Shown: positions 44,988 to 53,720, numbered from the stretch's first letter. The stretch: DNA of 64,000 nt from Oceaniferula flava (GCF_016811075.1 NZ_JAFBGL010000001.1:496001-560000), one strand, 5' to 3'. Numbers and translations: made by a program. Notes: a model not told the origin generated them from the sequence alone.

Positions 44988-46352
44988 ATGTCCCAACCGA
45001 AGAAAAAACTGGCCGCGCACTGGCAGATCCTGCTCGCCCTCATTCTGGCCACCGGCACCGCCATTGTGTTCCGGAACATCAGCAAGACCGTCTCGGATGA
45101 TTCGCAGGCATACATTTTCATTCAGCACGCGATCACCGTGTGTGGCTTTGTTGGGGATCTGTTTATCCAGGCCTTGAAGATGATCATCGTGCCGCTGGTG
45201 GCCAGTTCCATCATTGCCGGGATCGCCGGTCTGGGCGGCATGGATGGTTTTGGGCGACTTGGTTTGAAAACTCTCGGCTTCTACCTCAGCACCAGCTTGC
45301 TGGCTGTGGTGGTGGGCCTGCTGTTAGTGAATACCATTCAGCCAGGGTTGGAAAATGGCCAAGCCGATCCAGAGATCCGCGCCGCGCTGGAAAGCCAGGC
45401 GCAGGCTGCTTCGAGCGAGGAAGTTGCCAAAGTGGAGGCCGCCGGTGAGCGCAAGGCAGGTGACTACGCGGATCTTTTCAAGAAAATGATCCCTCCCAAT
45501 ATTGTCGCCGCCGCCTCAGACAACGGTCAGTTGTTAGGGATGATCTTTTTCTCCGTGCTCTTCGCTCTCGCGATGACCCGACTCCCCACCGACAGCATGA
45601 GCCCCTTGTTAGGCACCGTGCAGGGAATCAATGATGTGATGATCCGGGTCACCCAATGGATCATGCTTTTTGCTCCCATCGGTGTCTTTGGACTACTACT
45701 GCCCACTATCTATAAGACAGGACCGGAGATCTTCATCAGCCTTGGGAAATACTTCCTCACCGTGCTGTTAGCCCTGGGCATTCACATGTTTGCCGTTATG
45801 CCTCTGGTCCTTCGTTTGGTGGGGAAAGTGAACCCCTGGGCGCACTTCCGCAGCATGCGCATGGCTCTGCTCACGGCATTTTCCACCGCCTCCTCATCTG
45901 CCACTTTGCCTGAGACCATGCACTGCGTGCAGAAGAACTCCGGCGTCTCCAAGCGGGTATCCAGTTTTACCCTGCCTCTGGGCGCTACGGTGAACATGGA
46001 TGGCACCGCTCTCTACGAGTGTGTAGCCGTGCTCTTCGTCGCCCAGGTGATGGGGTTTGACATGTCAGTCGGCACCCAGTTCGCCGTCGTGGTTACCGCG
46101 CTGCTCACCAGTATTGGGGTGGCCGGTGTGCCGTCGGCGAGTCTCGTTGCCATCCTGCTGATCCTCAACAGCTCCGGCATCCCCAATGCTAACATGGCGG
46201 TGGTGGCGCTGCTGGCCGTCGATCGCTTGCTCGATATGAGCCGCACTGCGGTGAATGTCTTTGGCGATTCCTGCGCCGCCGTTTGTGTCGCCCGCAGCGA
46301 AGGCGAGGGTGTTCTCGGCACTCAGCCAGCGCCCAAGAAGTCTCTGGTGTAA
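44988..46352 (+). CDS. Dicarboxylate/amino acid:cation symporter (DAACS family)
   Basis: 454 aa inner-membrane carrier of the GltP/DctA fold. The diagnostic segments are the hairpin FSTASSSATLPETM, the TM7 Na+/proton-site motif PLGATVNMDGTALYE, the second hairpin TSIGVAGVPSASLV and the TM8 substrate motif DRLLDMSRTAVNVFGDSCAAV. The Asp at the end of TM8 and the NMDGT motif are intact, so it should be functional. Likely substrates are glutamate, aspartate or C4-dicarboxylates. An unusually long loop (residues about 122-160, LENGQADPEIRAALES and following) lies between TM3 and TM4. A terminator follows directly. Confidence 0.94.
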   Translation: MSQPKKKLAAHWQILLALILATGTAIVFRNISKTVSDDSQAYIFIQHAITVCGFVGDLFIQALKMIIVPLVASSIIAGIAGLGGMDGFGRLGLKTLGFYLSTSLLAVVVGLLLVNTIQPGLENGQADPEIRAALESQAQAASSEEVAKVEAAGERKAGDYADLFKKMIPPNIVAAASDNGQLLGMIFFSVLFALAMTRLPTDSMSPLLGTVQGINDVMIRVTQWIMLFAPIGVFGLLLPTIYKTGPEIFISLGKYFLTVLLALGIHMFAVMPLVLRLVGKVNPWAHFRSMRMALLTAFSTASSSATLPETMHCVQKNSGVSKRVSSFTLPLGATVNMDGTALYECVAVLFVAQVMGFDMSVGTQFAVVVTALLTSIGVAGVPSASLVAILLILNSSGIPNANMAVVALLAVDRLLDMSRTAVNVFGDSCAAVCVARSEGEGVLGTQPAPKKSLV

Positions 46353-46387
46353 AACGACCGTTGCAGACTTCAAACGGTCGTTGTTTT
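46353..46387 (+). terminator. Intrinsic terminator after the DAACS symporter
   Basis: AACGACCGTT (46353-46362) and AACGGTCGTT (46373-46382) form a perfect 10-bp stem around a 10-nt loop, followed by GTTTT. It overlaps the position just after the stop at 46352. The short T-run suggests moderate strength. Confidence 0.8.
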
Positions 46388-46425
46388 GCGCTTAGATGAT
46401 TCAGGGCTAGGGTGTTGGGCTCCCT

Positions 46426-47175
46426 ATGATGAACGACCCCTCACACCACCCCCGCGCCCTGCACAGGCTCCCCAGCAATCAGCTCCAAGATCTCCCGGCC
46501 CCGCCAGCGGAGCCGATTCCTCGCAGGGCATTTTTGAAAACCTCCAGCCTCGCACTGGGAGGCGTGGCCGGTGCCTCGTGGTTGGGGGTGAAACATGGCA
46601 ACGCTTTTGAGCAGATCTGGAATCAGATGACGCAACATGGAGATGTCATCCAGGCGGCGCATCCGCATGCCTCCGAACCCGATGCCGGTCAGTTGATCGA
46701 ACCACGACCAGTCTATCAGCCGAAACCGCTGCCGAACCTTCCCCAGGTGAAGAACTACCGCAGCTATCTGGCCCAGCAGGAGCTGGACTACTTGAGCCCG
46801 GAAGAAATCATCCGACCGCATTTTAAATACCGCGCCGGTGTCTGCAGTGGCGTCCCGCCGAGACATCTCTGGAAGAATATGCTGCCCACCGCCAAGGTGG
46901 CGAACGAGATTCGTCAACGACTGGGGGTAAGTCTGCACACGGTGTCATCTGCCTACCGCTCGCCTGCCTACAATGCGCTCTGCCGTGGCGCGGCCAAGAA
47001 CTCGCAGCACATGCAAAACCGGGCACTCGATCTGAAGTATGCCTGCGCTCCCCGGCAAGCCTTCGACATGGCCTGCCAGGTCCGTCGCGAGGGGTTTTTC
47101 CGTGGTGGCATCGGCCTCTACTCCAGCTTCATTCACATCGACACTCGCGGTCGCAATGCCACCTGGGGTGCCTAA
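46426..47175 (+). CDS. Tat-exported M15/YcbK-like peptidase
   Basis: 249 aa. A twin-arginine signal (PRRAFLKTSSLALGGVAGA, about residues 32-52) predicts folded export. The C-terminal domain is an M15-type zinc peptidase (DUF882/YcbK group). It shows SAYRSPAYNALCRGA, then the ligand pair SQHMQNRALDLK (His and Asp) and the third ligand in FIHIDTRGRNATW (HxD). Members trim D,D- or L,D-bonds in peptidoglycan, so a periplasmic cell-wall role is likely. An insert with Pro-rich sequence separates signal and catalytic domain. ATG 46426 is followed by an in-frame ATG at 46429. The following sequence becomes AT-rich. Confidence 0.86.
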   Translation: MMNDPSHHPRALHRLPSNQLQDLPAPPAEPIPRRAFLKTSSLALGGVAGASWLGVKHGNAFEQIWNQMTQHGDVIQAAHPHASEPDAGQLIEPRPVYQPKPLPNLPQVKNYRSYLAQQELDYLSPEEIIRPHFKYRAGVCSGVPPRHLWKNMLPTAKVANEIRQRLGVSLHTVSSAYRSPAYNALCRGAAKNSQHMQNRALDLKYACAPRQAFDMACQVRREGFFRGGIGLYSSFIHIDTRGRNATWGA

Positions 47176-47379
47176 GGGTGGGGGGATACAGCTCTATGAA
47201 AGACAATTCCTCCGTGACTTGATCCGGTTGGGAACGCTATGTGGGGGATTTCTCTTGTCGGTATCCAAGCTAACAGAATAGTATAGGCAGCATAGAAACT
47301 GGGTATTCGCACCGGGCACCAAACGCGATGAAGTAAGTGCCTCACGCCCAGATTGACAAATTATTCAGTTTTGAAAGAT

Positions 47380-47865
47380 ATGAAGCTCTACCATGCCATT
47401 ATTCTCCTCATTGGAACTACATTGAACGTGAGCGCTGGCTGGTTGCCACGTCCGGTGCATGAAGTCCGGGCCTATGTGTATGACTACACCCAAGAAGCAG
47501 GTAATGTATCTCTGCTAAAAGGGGGTAAGTTGCACAAAGGCGTTATCAATCCAGCAGGAGAAAAATTGTCTGAGGCGCAGGTCGAGAGGCTGAAGAACGC
47601 GTTGCGCTCTAGGCAGAAACGGGTCATGGGGGCTTTTTGCTACATGCCGCATCATGGATTCGTTTTCTTCGATAAAAAAGGAAAGGCAATGGGACACATT
47701 GAGCTTTGTTTTCAGTGTGGTAACGTCGCAAGTTCTCCGAAGGGGCTTCCTGAAACCGAATGGGGTTGGACGCAAATTCGAAAATTGCTTGGAGAACTCA
47801 GAATTCCAATTCTCAAGGAGAACAAGGATTACACTAAGCTCTACGAGAAGAAGTCAGGTAAGTGA
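47380..47865 (+). CDS. Small secreted protein with CxP..H and CFxC motifs
   Basis: 161 aa from ATG 47380 (signal peptide MKLYHAIILLIGTTLNVSAG). A TTG at 47353 could add nine residues. The mature domain has GAFCYMPHHGFVFFDKKGK followed by IELCFQCGN, that is C-x(n)-PHH and CFQC, which may form a metal site or disulfides. I believe similar small secreted proteins occur in other bacteria, but I cannot name a family. The gene lies in an AT-rich patch, with codons unlike the rest of the window (more A/T in third positions), consistent with recent transfer. It is followed by another small secreted Cys-motif gene. Confidence 0.72.
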   Translation: MKLYHAIILLIGTTLNVSAGWLPRPVHEVRAYVYDYTQEAGNVSLLKGGKLHKGVINPAGEKLSEAQVERLKNALRSRQKRVMGAFCYMPHHGFVFFDKKGKAMGHIELCFQCGNVASSPKGLPETEWGWTQIRKLLGELRIPILKENKDYTKLYEKKSGK

Positions 47866-47916
47866 AAACAATGCCTTCTCTCTTGGAAGGGACTTCTCAT
47901 TATGCTTATTTGAACC

Positions 47917-48542
47917 TTGCGTGTTTGTCCATTGTTAGTGTTCCTGCTGGGATCTTTCTGCTGCTGTTTCTCTGCAGAGAGGAGCCAAACAATTGATTAC
48001 TCACCTCTGAGAACCCTTCCGGCGGATTCACCCAAGCTGAATAAAATTCTTACCGAGCTTGCTCAGAAACAAGCTGCAGAAAGGAACAATACGAAGAGAT
48101 TCAAAATCACGCAGCATATTGATCACAGTCATTATCTGGCCTACTCTCCCTCTGTGATGGGGCGAAATAATAGGCTCGGGATAATCAGGTTGGAGTTACT
48201 TGAGCGAGATTCCCTAATTGCCGACGATACTTGGATAACTGTCCACGCCACAGAAACTTCAAAAGTTTATCAGTATACCACGGTGCTGGGAGCAAAAAGC
48301 ACCGTGCCAATATGGAAAGAAGTAGAGCTTCCGGAAATTACCAACGATAGCATTTTACAATCACTTAAAAGAGGGAACCTCTATACGATTGAAAAATATT
48401 CTGACAAGATGGGACAGTGTAAAAAGTGTATCGGGTCAGGGAAGGCTTTGATGCCCGATCAGCTTCACGTAAGAAAATGTGTCAGGACTGCAAAGGGAGT
48501 GGCAAAGTTAAGATTAAACTATTGATCAATATCAGATGGTAA
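47917..48542 (+). pseudogene. Secreted CxxCxGxG protein, apparently frameshifted near 48475
   Basis: Signal peptide LLVFLLGSFCCCFSAE, mature domain of about 150 residues, then a zinc-finger motif CKKCIGSGK of the DnaJ CxxCxGxG type. The frame then reads LHVRKCVRTAKGVAKLRLNY and stops at 48525. In the -1 frame from AAAA at 48474-48477 the DNA encodes CQDCKGSGKVKIKLLINIRW and stops at 48542. That supplies a second CxxCxGxGK motif, as expected for a paired zinc finger. So one A seems to be missing, or a -1 frameshift is programmed. The start is also odd: the best candidate is TTG 47917, since an ATG at 47902 is followed in frame by TGA at 47911. The gene lies in the AT-rich patch. Confidence 0.65.
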
Positions 48543-48772
48543 TATGCAGATGCTATATCAGCATGTTTGTTGCCTTAGCATAATAGTTACTGTGATAGCT
48601 CTTTAACAAACATGACATTCTCAGCATATATGAAAGGGATCAGACTGAAACACACCGCAAGCCCTTCTCTCTTGTGTCTAACGTAACGACCTCTTCATTA
48701 CTTGTGGTCTAATCCGAACAGGAACGGCGTCCATCCAGCATGTGGAAGATGAGGCAGAAGTCCAGACACACA

Positions 48773-48801
48773 CAAAAGGCTCAGAAGTGAATCTGAGCCT
48801 T
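48773..48801 (-). terminator. Intrinsic terminator after tRNA-Val
   Basis: AAGGCTCAG pairs with CTGAGCCTT around an 8-nt loop (48776-48801) and ends in a short T-run followed by GTG on the minus strand. It lies only a few bases past the CCA end of tRNA-Val. Confidence 0.8.
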
Positions 48802-48808
48802 GAATAAA

Positions 48809-48884
48809 TGGTGCAGGAAGAGGGACTTGAACCCCCGACCGCCTCGGTGTAAACGAGATGCTCTACCAACTGAGCTATTCCTGC
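48809..48884 (-). tRNA. tRNA-Val (anticodon TAC)
   Basis: 76 nt with an encoded CCA. The acceptor stem is GCAGGAA with TTCCTGC, the D-arm contains AGCTCAGTTGGTAGAGC, the anticodon loop is TTTACAC (anticodon TAC, reading GUA), and the T-arm is GGGGGTTCAAGTCCCTC. All arms pair normally. It reads Val codons. A stem-loop precedes it and a terminator follows it. The 3' end faces the AT-rich patch, but no duplicated tRNA end that would show integration was found. Confidence 0.95.
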
Positions 48885-48890
48885 ACTGGG

Positions 48891-48914
48891 GTCGGCAACC
48901 GTGTGGTTGCTGAC
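48891..48914 (-). repeat. Stem-loop between ppk1 and tRNA-Val
   Basis: GTCGGCAACC and GGTTGCTGAC form a 10-bp stem with one G-T wobble around a 4-nt GTGT loop. It lies 7 bp upstream of the tRNA-Val 5' end and 46 bp past the ppk1 stop. No T-run follows, so it may be a processing or Rho-related element. Confidence 0.45.
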
Positions 48915-48960
48915 GACGCGCGTTTATTGGACGAAATCGGGCGCTTTGGCAAATCTTTTT

Positions 48961-51069
48961 TTACTCACTTGGAATATGAGGCTCGAAGGTGGTGCTGCGC
49001 TCGTGGGCGCGGGCTTTGGCATTGGCGCGCGCTTGCTCCTGGAGGTAGGCTTGCAAACGGAAGCGTTTCTTGCCTTTCGGCCGTTGCACTCGCTCGGAGC
49101 TGCCATCGGGTTGAATTTCAAAGGCGTTGCAGTTGTCCTTGAAGGCGGCCTCGAGGATTTGCAGGAGTTCTTTCCGGCTCTTTTTATCTTCGATGGGGAT
49201 CATCAGCTCCACGCGCTTGTCGAGGTTGCGCGTCATCCAGTCGGCCGAGGCGATGAATACCAAGGGGGAACCGCCGTGGTGGAAGGAGATGATGCGGGCG
49301 TGTTCGAGATAGCGATCGATCACCGAGACCACGCGGATGTTTTTCGCCTCCTTGCGCTTGCCGGGTTTCAGGCAGCAGACGCCGCGGACGTTGAGGTTGA
49401 TCTTCACGCCGTCGGCGGAGGCCTGATAGAGTGCCTCGATGATTTCCTTGTCCTGCAGTGAGTTGATCTTGGCGGTGATCGATGCCGGCTCTCCGGCTTT
49501 CGCACGTTTGCCCTCGGCGGCGATCAGTTCTAACAATCGAGGCTTCATATGCGTCGGTGCAGGCACCAGCTTGCTGAACCTAGTGAGCTTGGATCGACCG
49601 GTGACAGCGTTGAAGAAAAGCGAGGCGTCGGCGCCGTATTCGGGTCGGGCGGTGAGGTAGGAGATGTCGGTGTAGATCTTGGCGGTCGATTCGTTGTAGT
49701 TGCCGGTGCCGAGGTGGACGTAGCGTTTCAGCTGACCGTCTTCATTGCGGATCACGAGAGCGATTTTGGCGTGGGTTTTCAGTCCCTTGACGCCGTAAAC
49801 GATCTGCACGCCGGCGCGCTGGAGTTCCTCGGCGCGCATCAGGTTTCTGGCCTCGTCGAAGCGGGCTTTCAGCTCCACCAACACGGTGACCTGTTTACCA
49901 TTTTCGGCAGCTCTCAGCAGCGCTTTGATGATGCGGGAGTCGTCGGCGGTGCGGTAGAGCACCTGCTTGATGGCGATGGTGTCCGGATCGACCGAGGCTT
50001 CTTCAATGAATCGCAGCACCGGCTCAAAACTTTCGTAAGGGTGGTGCAGCATGACGTCGCGCTCGGAGAGGGTCTCGAAGAGGCTGACGCCGGGGTCGAT
50101 GGCGGTGGATGGCTGCGGCTCCCAGGATTCGTCGCGCAGGTCGTCGAAGCCGGAGGAGAAGGCCAGCGACATGAAATCGGTGAGGGCGAGGGGACCCGCT
50201 GTCTGATAGATCTCCGCGCTGCTGGCTTTGAACAGGGTGCGGATTGTTTTTTTCAATCGTAGTGGTCCTTTGGTGGGGTATTCCAGTCGGACCGTGTTAC
50301 TGGTCTTGCGCGCGGCGAGCACCTCTTCCATTTCGCCCGCGAGATCGATGGCATCCTCTTCCTGCACGGCAATGTCGCCATTGCGGGTGATCCTGAAGGG
50401 CAGGGTGGAGCCGACGGTTTCATCGGGAAAAAACTGCCCGGCAAAGAGCGCGATCACCTGCTCGATGGCGATCAGGTTTTCCGTGGATTTCTCCGTGTCC
50501 GAGTGCTCGACGGACGGCACGTGAATGAATCGCGGCAGGGTCTCCGGCACGGGGATCAGCACGGTGCGCGGCTCCTCGGATCCTTCTTCCTTCAGCTCGC
50601 AGGCGATGATGATGCGCAGTGAGGGCACGGAGGGTGGATCTTCGTCCAGCTCGCAGGCCAGTGGCGTGAGTAGGGGGTAGATCGAGTTGTGAAAGCGCTT
50701 GGTTAGGCTGTCCAGCTGGTGCGGGGTGAGCTCGCTGGCGGCGGTGAGCACCAGACCTTCCTCGGCCATGGTGGGCAGTAGTTCCTCGCAGAGCAGGCGG
50801 TATTGGTCCTCGTTCATTTGCAGCGCACGCTTGCGGATGGCGGCGAGCTGCTGGGTGGGTGTGAGGCCGGAGATGCCGCGCTTGCGCGAGCCGCCGGAGC
50901 GCACCAGATGCAGGCTCCCAACGCGCACTTGGAAGAACTCGTCCAAGTTCGATCCGGTGATGGCTAAGAACTTGAGTCGTTCGAGAAGGGGGAGCTCAGG
51001 GCGCAGAGCTTCATCGAGCACCCTCTGGTTGAACTCCAGCCAGGAGATTTCGCGGTTGATGAATGACAT
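48961..51069 (-). CDS. ppk1: Polyphosphate kinase 1
   Basis: 702 aa enzyme polymerising the gamma-phosphate of ATP into polyphosphate, usually membrane-associated. The PPK1 N-terminus is INREISWLEFNQRVLDEAL, then NLDEFFQVRVGSL. The catalytic core shows HHPYESFEPVLRFIEEA, IAIKQVLYRTADDSRI, LVELKARFDEARN and GLKTHAKIALVIR, whose His is the conserved autophosphorylated residue. RYVHLGTGNYNESTAKIYTD and the second site ARIISFHHGG follow. All hallmark segments are intact, and the length is standard. The Ppx/GppA-like gene lies 24 bp upstream in the same operon, so synthesis and sensing or degradation of polyphosphate are linked. The start ATG is 51067-51069. Confidence 0.96.
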   Translation of the reverse strand: MSFINREISWLEFNQRVLDEALRPELPLLERLKFLAITGSNLDEFFQVRVGSLHLVRSGGSRKRGISGLTPTQQLAAIRKRALQMNEDQYRLLCEELLPTMAEEGLVLTAASELTPHQLDSLTKRFHNSIYPLLTPLACELDEDPPSVPSLRIIIACELKEEGSEEPRTVLIPVPETLPRFIHVPSVEHSDTEKSTENLIAIEQVIALFAGQFFPDETVGSTLPFRITRNGDIAVQEEDAIDLAGEMEEVLAARKTSNTVRLEYPTKGPLRLKKTIRTLFKASSAEIYQTAGPLALTDFMSLAFSSGFDDLRDESWEPQPSTAIDPGVSLFETLSERDVMLHHPYESFEPVLRFIEEASVDPDTIAIKQVLYRTADDSRIIKALLRAAENGKQVTVLVELKARFDEARNLMRAEELQRAGVQIVYGVKGLKTHAKIALVIRNEDGQLKRYVHLGTGNYNESTAKIYTDISYLTARPEYGADASLFFNAVTGRSKLTRFSKLVPAPTHMKPRLLELIAAEGKRAKAGEPASITAKINSLQDKEIIEALYQASADGVKINLNVRGVCCLKPGKRKEAKNIRVVSVIDRYLEHARIISFHHGGSPLVFIASADWMTRNLDKRVELMIPIEDKKSRKELLQILEAAFKDNCNAFEIQPDGSSERVQRPKGKKRFRLQAYLQEQARANAKARAHERSTTFEPHIPSE

Positions 51070-51093
51070 GGTAGAAAGGGAGTGGGTGAGAGC

Positions 51094-52644
51094 TTAGTGG
51101 CCTTCGATCAAGGTGACGCGGAGACCGAAAATATCGTGAAAAAGGTTGGCCTTGGGAGCCATGGAAAGTCGTTCGGAGGAGGCATCGGCAATGCCTTTTA
51201 GCTCGATCACCAGCTTCTGCTTCACCACGCTGATAGAGATCTGGCCGATGCGGTTCGAGTGGCTGCGGTCCAGTGCATCGGCCACCCTGAGGATGGCGGC
51301 GAGTTTGGACACCCGCATCCGATCTGTGGAGCTCAGGCTGCGGTAGCCGGCGTGGGTCGATTTAGGGCCCGACTTCCGGTGATAGCGTGCGATCAGGGCG
51401 ATGATGGAAATATCACGCTGTCCCAGACCGAAGATTTCGCTGTGCTGGATGATGTAGTGTGAGTGCTTGTGGTGGGCGCGGACGCTGACGAAGTTACCGC
51501 ACTCGTGCACCAGGGCCGCGCATTTCAGCAGCAGGGCGTCGTGTTCGCCGAGCTGGTGCAGCGCCTTGGTTTGCTCGAAGAGAGTTTCGCTCAGTCGGGC
51601 GACCTGATGGGCGTGGGCCTGATGGACCTTGTATTTCAGCGCCAGCCCTTCCGCAGAGCGCACCACCTCCTCCTGGAAGCTGGCAGTGAGAGAAAAGGTC
51701 GCCGGAAGATCGACCAGTAAACCCCGTTCGTAGTCGCTGCCGGGGAGACGTAGGGTATCGACATCGAGGCTCTCGGCGATCGCCAAGTTGATTTCCAAGG
51801 CGGGCACCACCGCCTGGGCGGTGGCGTAATCGAGTCTGAACTTCTTCACCCGGGCCTCCTCGCTCATCGCCACGATCTCGCTGGTCAGTTCCGCCAGTGC
51901 CTGCGGGGTGCTTTTGGTTTTGCCGGGTTTGACCAAGGCGGTGGCGAGGTCTTGGATTTCGTAGCCGATGATGACCAGCTCCTCGATGCCGGCATCGTGG
52001 TAGTTGTGGTGGATCTGGTTCACCAGGCTGCCAATGTGCTCGCGGATGATCTTGCGCAGCTGCGGACCGCTGAGCTCGTTGCCGGAGATTGCCTCATTGG
52101 TGCGGTAAACTCCCAATCGGTAATTGGTGTAATCGGAGATACGACCCTTCTTGAACAGCAGGGCGCGGGTGTTGCCCGGGCCGGCGTGCACCACCAGGGT
52201 GGTGCGGGTTTTCATTGAAGGGGTGTCGAGCAGGCGGCGGCGGGTCTTGAGATAGATCAGCCGGGTCATTTCGCCATCGTCGAGGGTGTCGATCTGCATG
52301 CCGCAGCCGATTTGGATGCGATTCAAAAAGGCATCATGGTTGCTCGCCTCGATCAGAATGTTGGTGCCCACCGCACGGATTGGCGTTTCATCGGTGGCTC
52401 CCAATTCACGCAGTGCTTGCTGGTAACCTTTGAGGATTTTCACGCACTGCTCGATGGTGCTGCGGCGGATACTGCCGCGCTGGAAAATGTCGCGCGCCAA
52501 GGGTAGCGATTGTTCCAGAAACTCACCGGGTCGGGACGCGGCGTCGCCCTCGTTGCCGGCTCGGTTTTCGACCACCAGCATGGAAATGGAACTGGCGCCG
52601 ATGTGGATGGAGGCTTGAAGGTAGGGCGGAGTGGCTGATGTCAT
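51094..52644 (-). CDS. Ppx/GppA-like protein with degenerate active-site motifs
   Basis: 516 aa. N-terminal Ppx/GppA ASKHA-fold domains and a C-terminal HD-like helical domain (KCAALVHECGNFVSVRAHHKHSHYIIQ). Partner of ppk1, so exopolyphosphatase or polyphosphate/ppGpp-binding. Several motifs depart from active enzymes: the first phosphate loop is SIHIGASSISMLVV (His in place of the usual Asp), and the second is VVHAGPGNTRALLF where DIGGGST is usual. The HD pair reads HE. The catalytic Glu region DGEMTRLIYL is kept. This suggests reduced or altered activity. The start ATG 52644 is supported because the extended frame to 52773 reads as non-coding. The gene precedes ppk1 in one transcript. Confidence 0.85.
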   Translation of the reverse strand: MTSATPPYLQASIHIGASSISMLVVENRAGNEGDAASRPGEFLEQSLPLARDIFQRGSIRRSTIEQCVKILKGYQQALRELGATDETPIRAVGTNILIEASNHDAFLNRIQIGCGMQIDTLDDGEMTRLIYLKTRRRLLDTPSMKTRTTLVVHAGPGNTRALLFKKGRISDYTNYRLGVYRTNEAISGNELSGPQLRKIIREHIGSLVNQIHHNYHDAGIEELVIIGYEIQDLATALVKPGKTKSTPQALAELTSEIVAMSEEARVKKFRLDYATAQAVVPALEINLAIAESLDVDTLRLPGSDYERGLLVDLPATFSLTASFQEEVVRSAEGLALKYKVHQAHAHQVARLSETLFEQTKALHQLGEHDALLLKCAALVHECGNFVSVRAHHKHSHYIIQHSEIFGLGQRDISIIALIARYHRKSGPKSTHAGYRSLSSTDRMRVSKLAAILRVADALDRSHSNRIGQISISVVKQKLVIELKGIADASSERLSMAPKANLFHDIFGLRVTLIEGH

Positions 52645-52972
52645 TGGGAAATACGTAAATAGACCAGTATGGCTGACGGTGGAAGCATTATGCGTGCCGA
52701 AGTCATGGTGTCGCGGCGAAAAGAGTGACAAAGCTGATGCAAAAATCAAGATCCGTCGAATCGGTCGATTCAAGGTCGAAAAAAGCAGTCAAAAGACACA
52801 TTAGGCTTGATAATTACAGTAAAAAATGCTTTCCACTCCGTCCCGCATCGTGTCTTCTATGGGCACGCCCAATTCCTTCAGCCCAATTATACCTTCGGAA
52901 ACGACCATGGACCCATCGAACATTGTGCCGTTTGAGCAGTCCCAGCCCGTTTCCAAGTTTCCTGCAAAATCC
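52645..52972. other. Intergenic region between ppx-like gene and rpoZ
   Basis: About 330 bp, carrying divergent control sequences. The rpoZ reading frame is open upstream to 52826, and one in-frame ATG at 52907 could start a longer RpoZ. Sequence before that is low-information. A TTGATA near 52808 on the plus strand has no good partner. No RNA element was recognised. An antisense frame that continues to 52801 has an ordinary-looking translation but no family resemblance. Confidence 0.4.
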
Positions 52973-53176
52973 ATGAAAAGCAACCTAGTTGTCCAAGCCT
53001 CCGAGATCATTGAAGACCCGCAAATCCTTGTGAACGTTGTGTCACAGCGCGTTGCCCAGCTTAACCAAGGGCGCTCGCCACTGATCGATACTGTTCCTAG
53101 CATGGGGGCGGCCGACATTGCTTTGACTGAAATCATCGAAGGCAAGGTTGTGATTGCCAAGCCTGACGGCGAATAA
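52973..53176 (+). CDS. rpoZ: RNA polymerase omega subunit
   Basis: 67 aa from ATG 52973 (MKSNLVVQASEIIEDPQIL). Omega helps assemble beta' into core RNA polymerase. The family pattern is clear: LVNVVSQRVAQLNQGRSPLID matches the 'L..l.a.Ra.ql..G..pl' helix, and DIALTEIIEGKVV matches the conserved 'iAl.Ei.egki' end. An upstream in-frame ATG at 52907 would give an N-terminal extension of 22 residues that lacks family similarity. It is followed by smpB and birA in the same direction. Confidence 0.88.
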   Translation: MKSNLVVQASEIIEDPQILVNVVSQRVAQLNQGRSPLIDTVPSMGAADIALTEIIEGKVVIAKPDGE

Positions 53177-53245
53177 GTGGGAAGCCGGCGTGGCGCTGCC
53201 TGAGCTGGCAGACCATGACCGTGAACAATTCCCCAACATTATCTC

Positions 53246-53704
53246 ATGAGTGCCGACATTGCGAACAACCGGAAAGCACGCCGAGATTATCATATTTCAG
53301 ATACCTACGAGTGCGGCCTTGAGCTTAAGGGCACCGAGGTGAAGTCGATCCGCGATGGCAAGGTGAACATCGCCGATGCCTACGCGAGGATCGAGAATGG
53401 TCAGGCATTCCTTTACGGCTGCCATATCCAGCCGTGGCAAACCGCCGGCGATTGGTTCCAGCACGGAGTCACCCGCCCACGCCGACTGCTGCTGCACAAG
53501 AAGGAGATCATCAAACTGGCCGAGGAATCGGCGCAAAAGGGCTGCACCTTACCCTGCCTCCGGATGTATTGGAAAGGCGGTCGCGTGAAGGTGGAAGTGG
53601 GCGTCGGCAAGGGAAAGAGCCACTCCGATCAGCGCCAAGATCTGAAGAAGCGCACGGAAATGCGTGAGGCCCAGCGTGAAATGGCACGCTTCAACCGCCG
53701 CTAG
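53246..53704 (+). CDS. smpB: SsrA-binding protein SmpB
   Basis: 152 aa. SmpB binds tmRNA and positions it on stalled ribosomes for trans-translation. Hallmarks are ANNRKARRDYHISDTYECGLELKGTEVKSIRDGKVNIADAYARI-type N-terminal sequence, LLLHKKEIIKL and the basic C-terminal tail KSHSDQRQDLKKRTEMREAQREM. The length is standard. It lies 70 bp after rpoZ. The ssrA gene itself is not in the window. The start ATG is 53246. Confidence 0.97.
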   Translation: MSADIANNRKARRDYHISDTYECGLELKGTEVKSIRDGKVNIADAYARIENGQAFLYGCHIQPWQTAGDWFQHGVTRPRRLLLHKKEIIKLAEESAQKGCTLPCLRMYWKGGRVKVEVGVGKGKSHSDQRQDLKKRTEMREAQREMARFNRR

Positions 53705-53720
53705 TTCTTTTCCCCTTGAG

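Noticed and set aside
47353-47381. TTGACA with a 17-bp spaced AGATAT before the small secreted gene
   Set aside because: The predicted transcription start would lie after the ATG at 47380, so it cannot serve that gene.
47902-47913. In-frame UGA right after an ATG, considered as a selenocysteine codon since selB is present
   Set aside because: The UGA falls before the signal peptide at position 4 of the frame, no SECIS-like hairpin was seen, and a TTG start after it explains the gene.
48678-48869. 63-codon minus-strand frame over tRNA-Val
   Set aside because: A well-known artefact of translating tRNA genes.
46400-48884. Integration of an element at tRNA-Val with duplicated att sites
   Set aside because: No copy of the tRNA 3' end was found on the far side of the AT-rich patch, and no integrase gene is present there.
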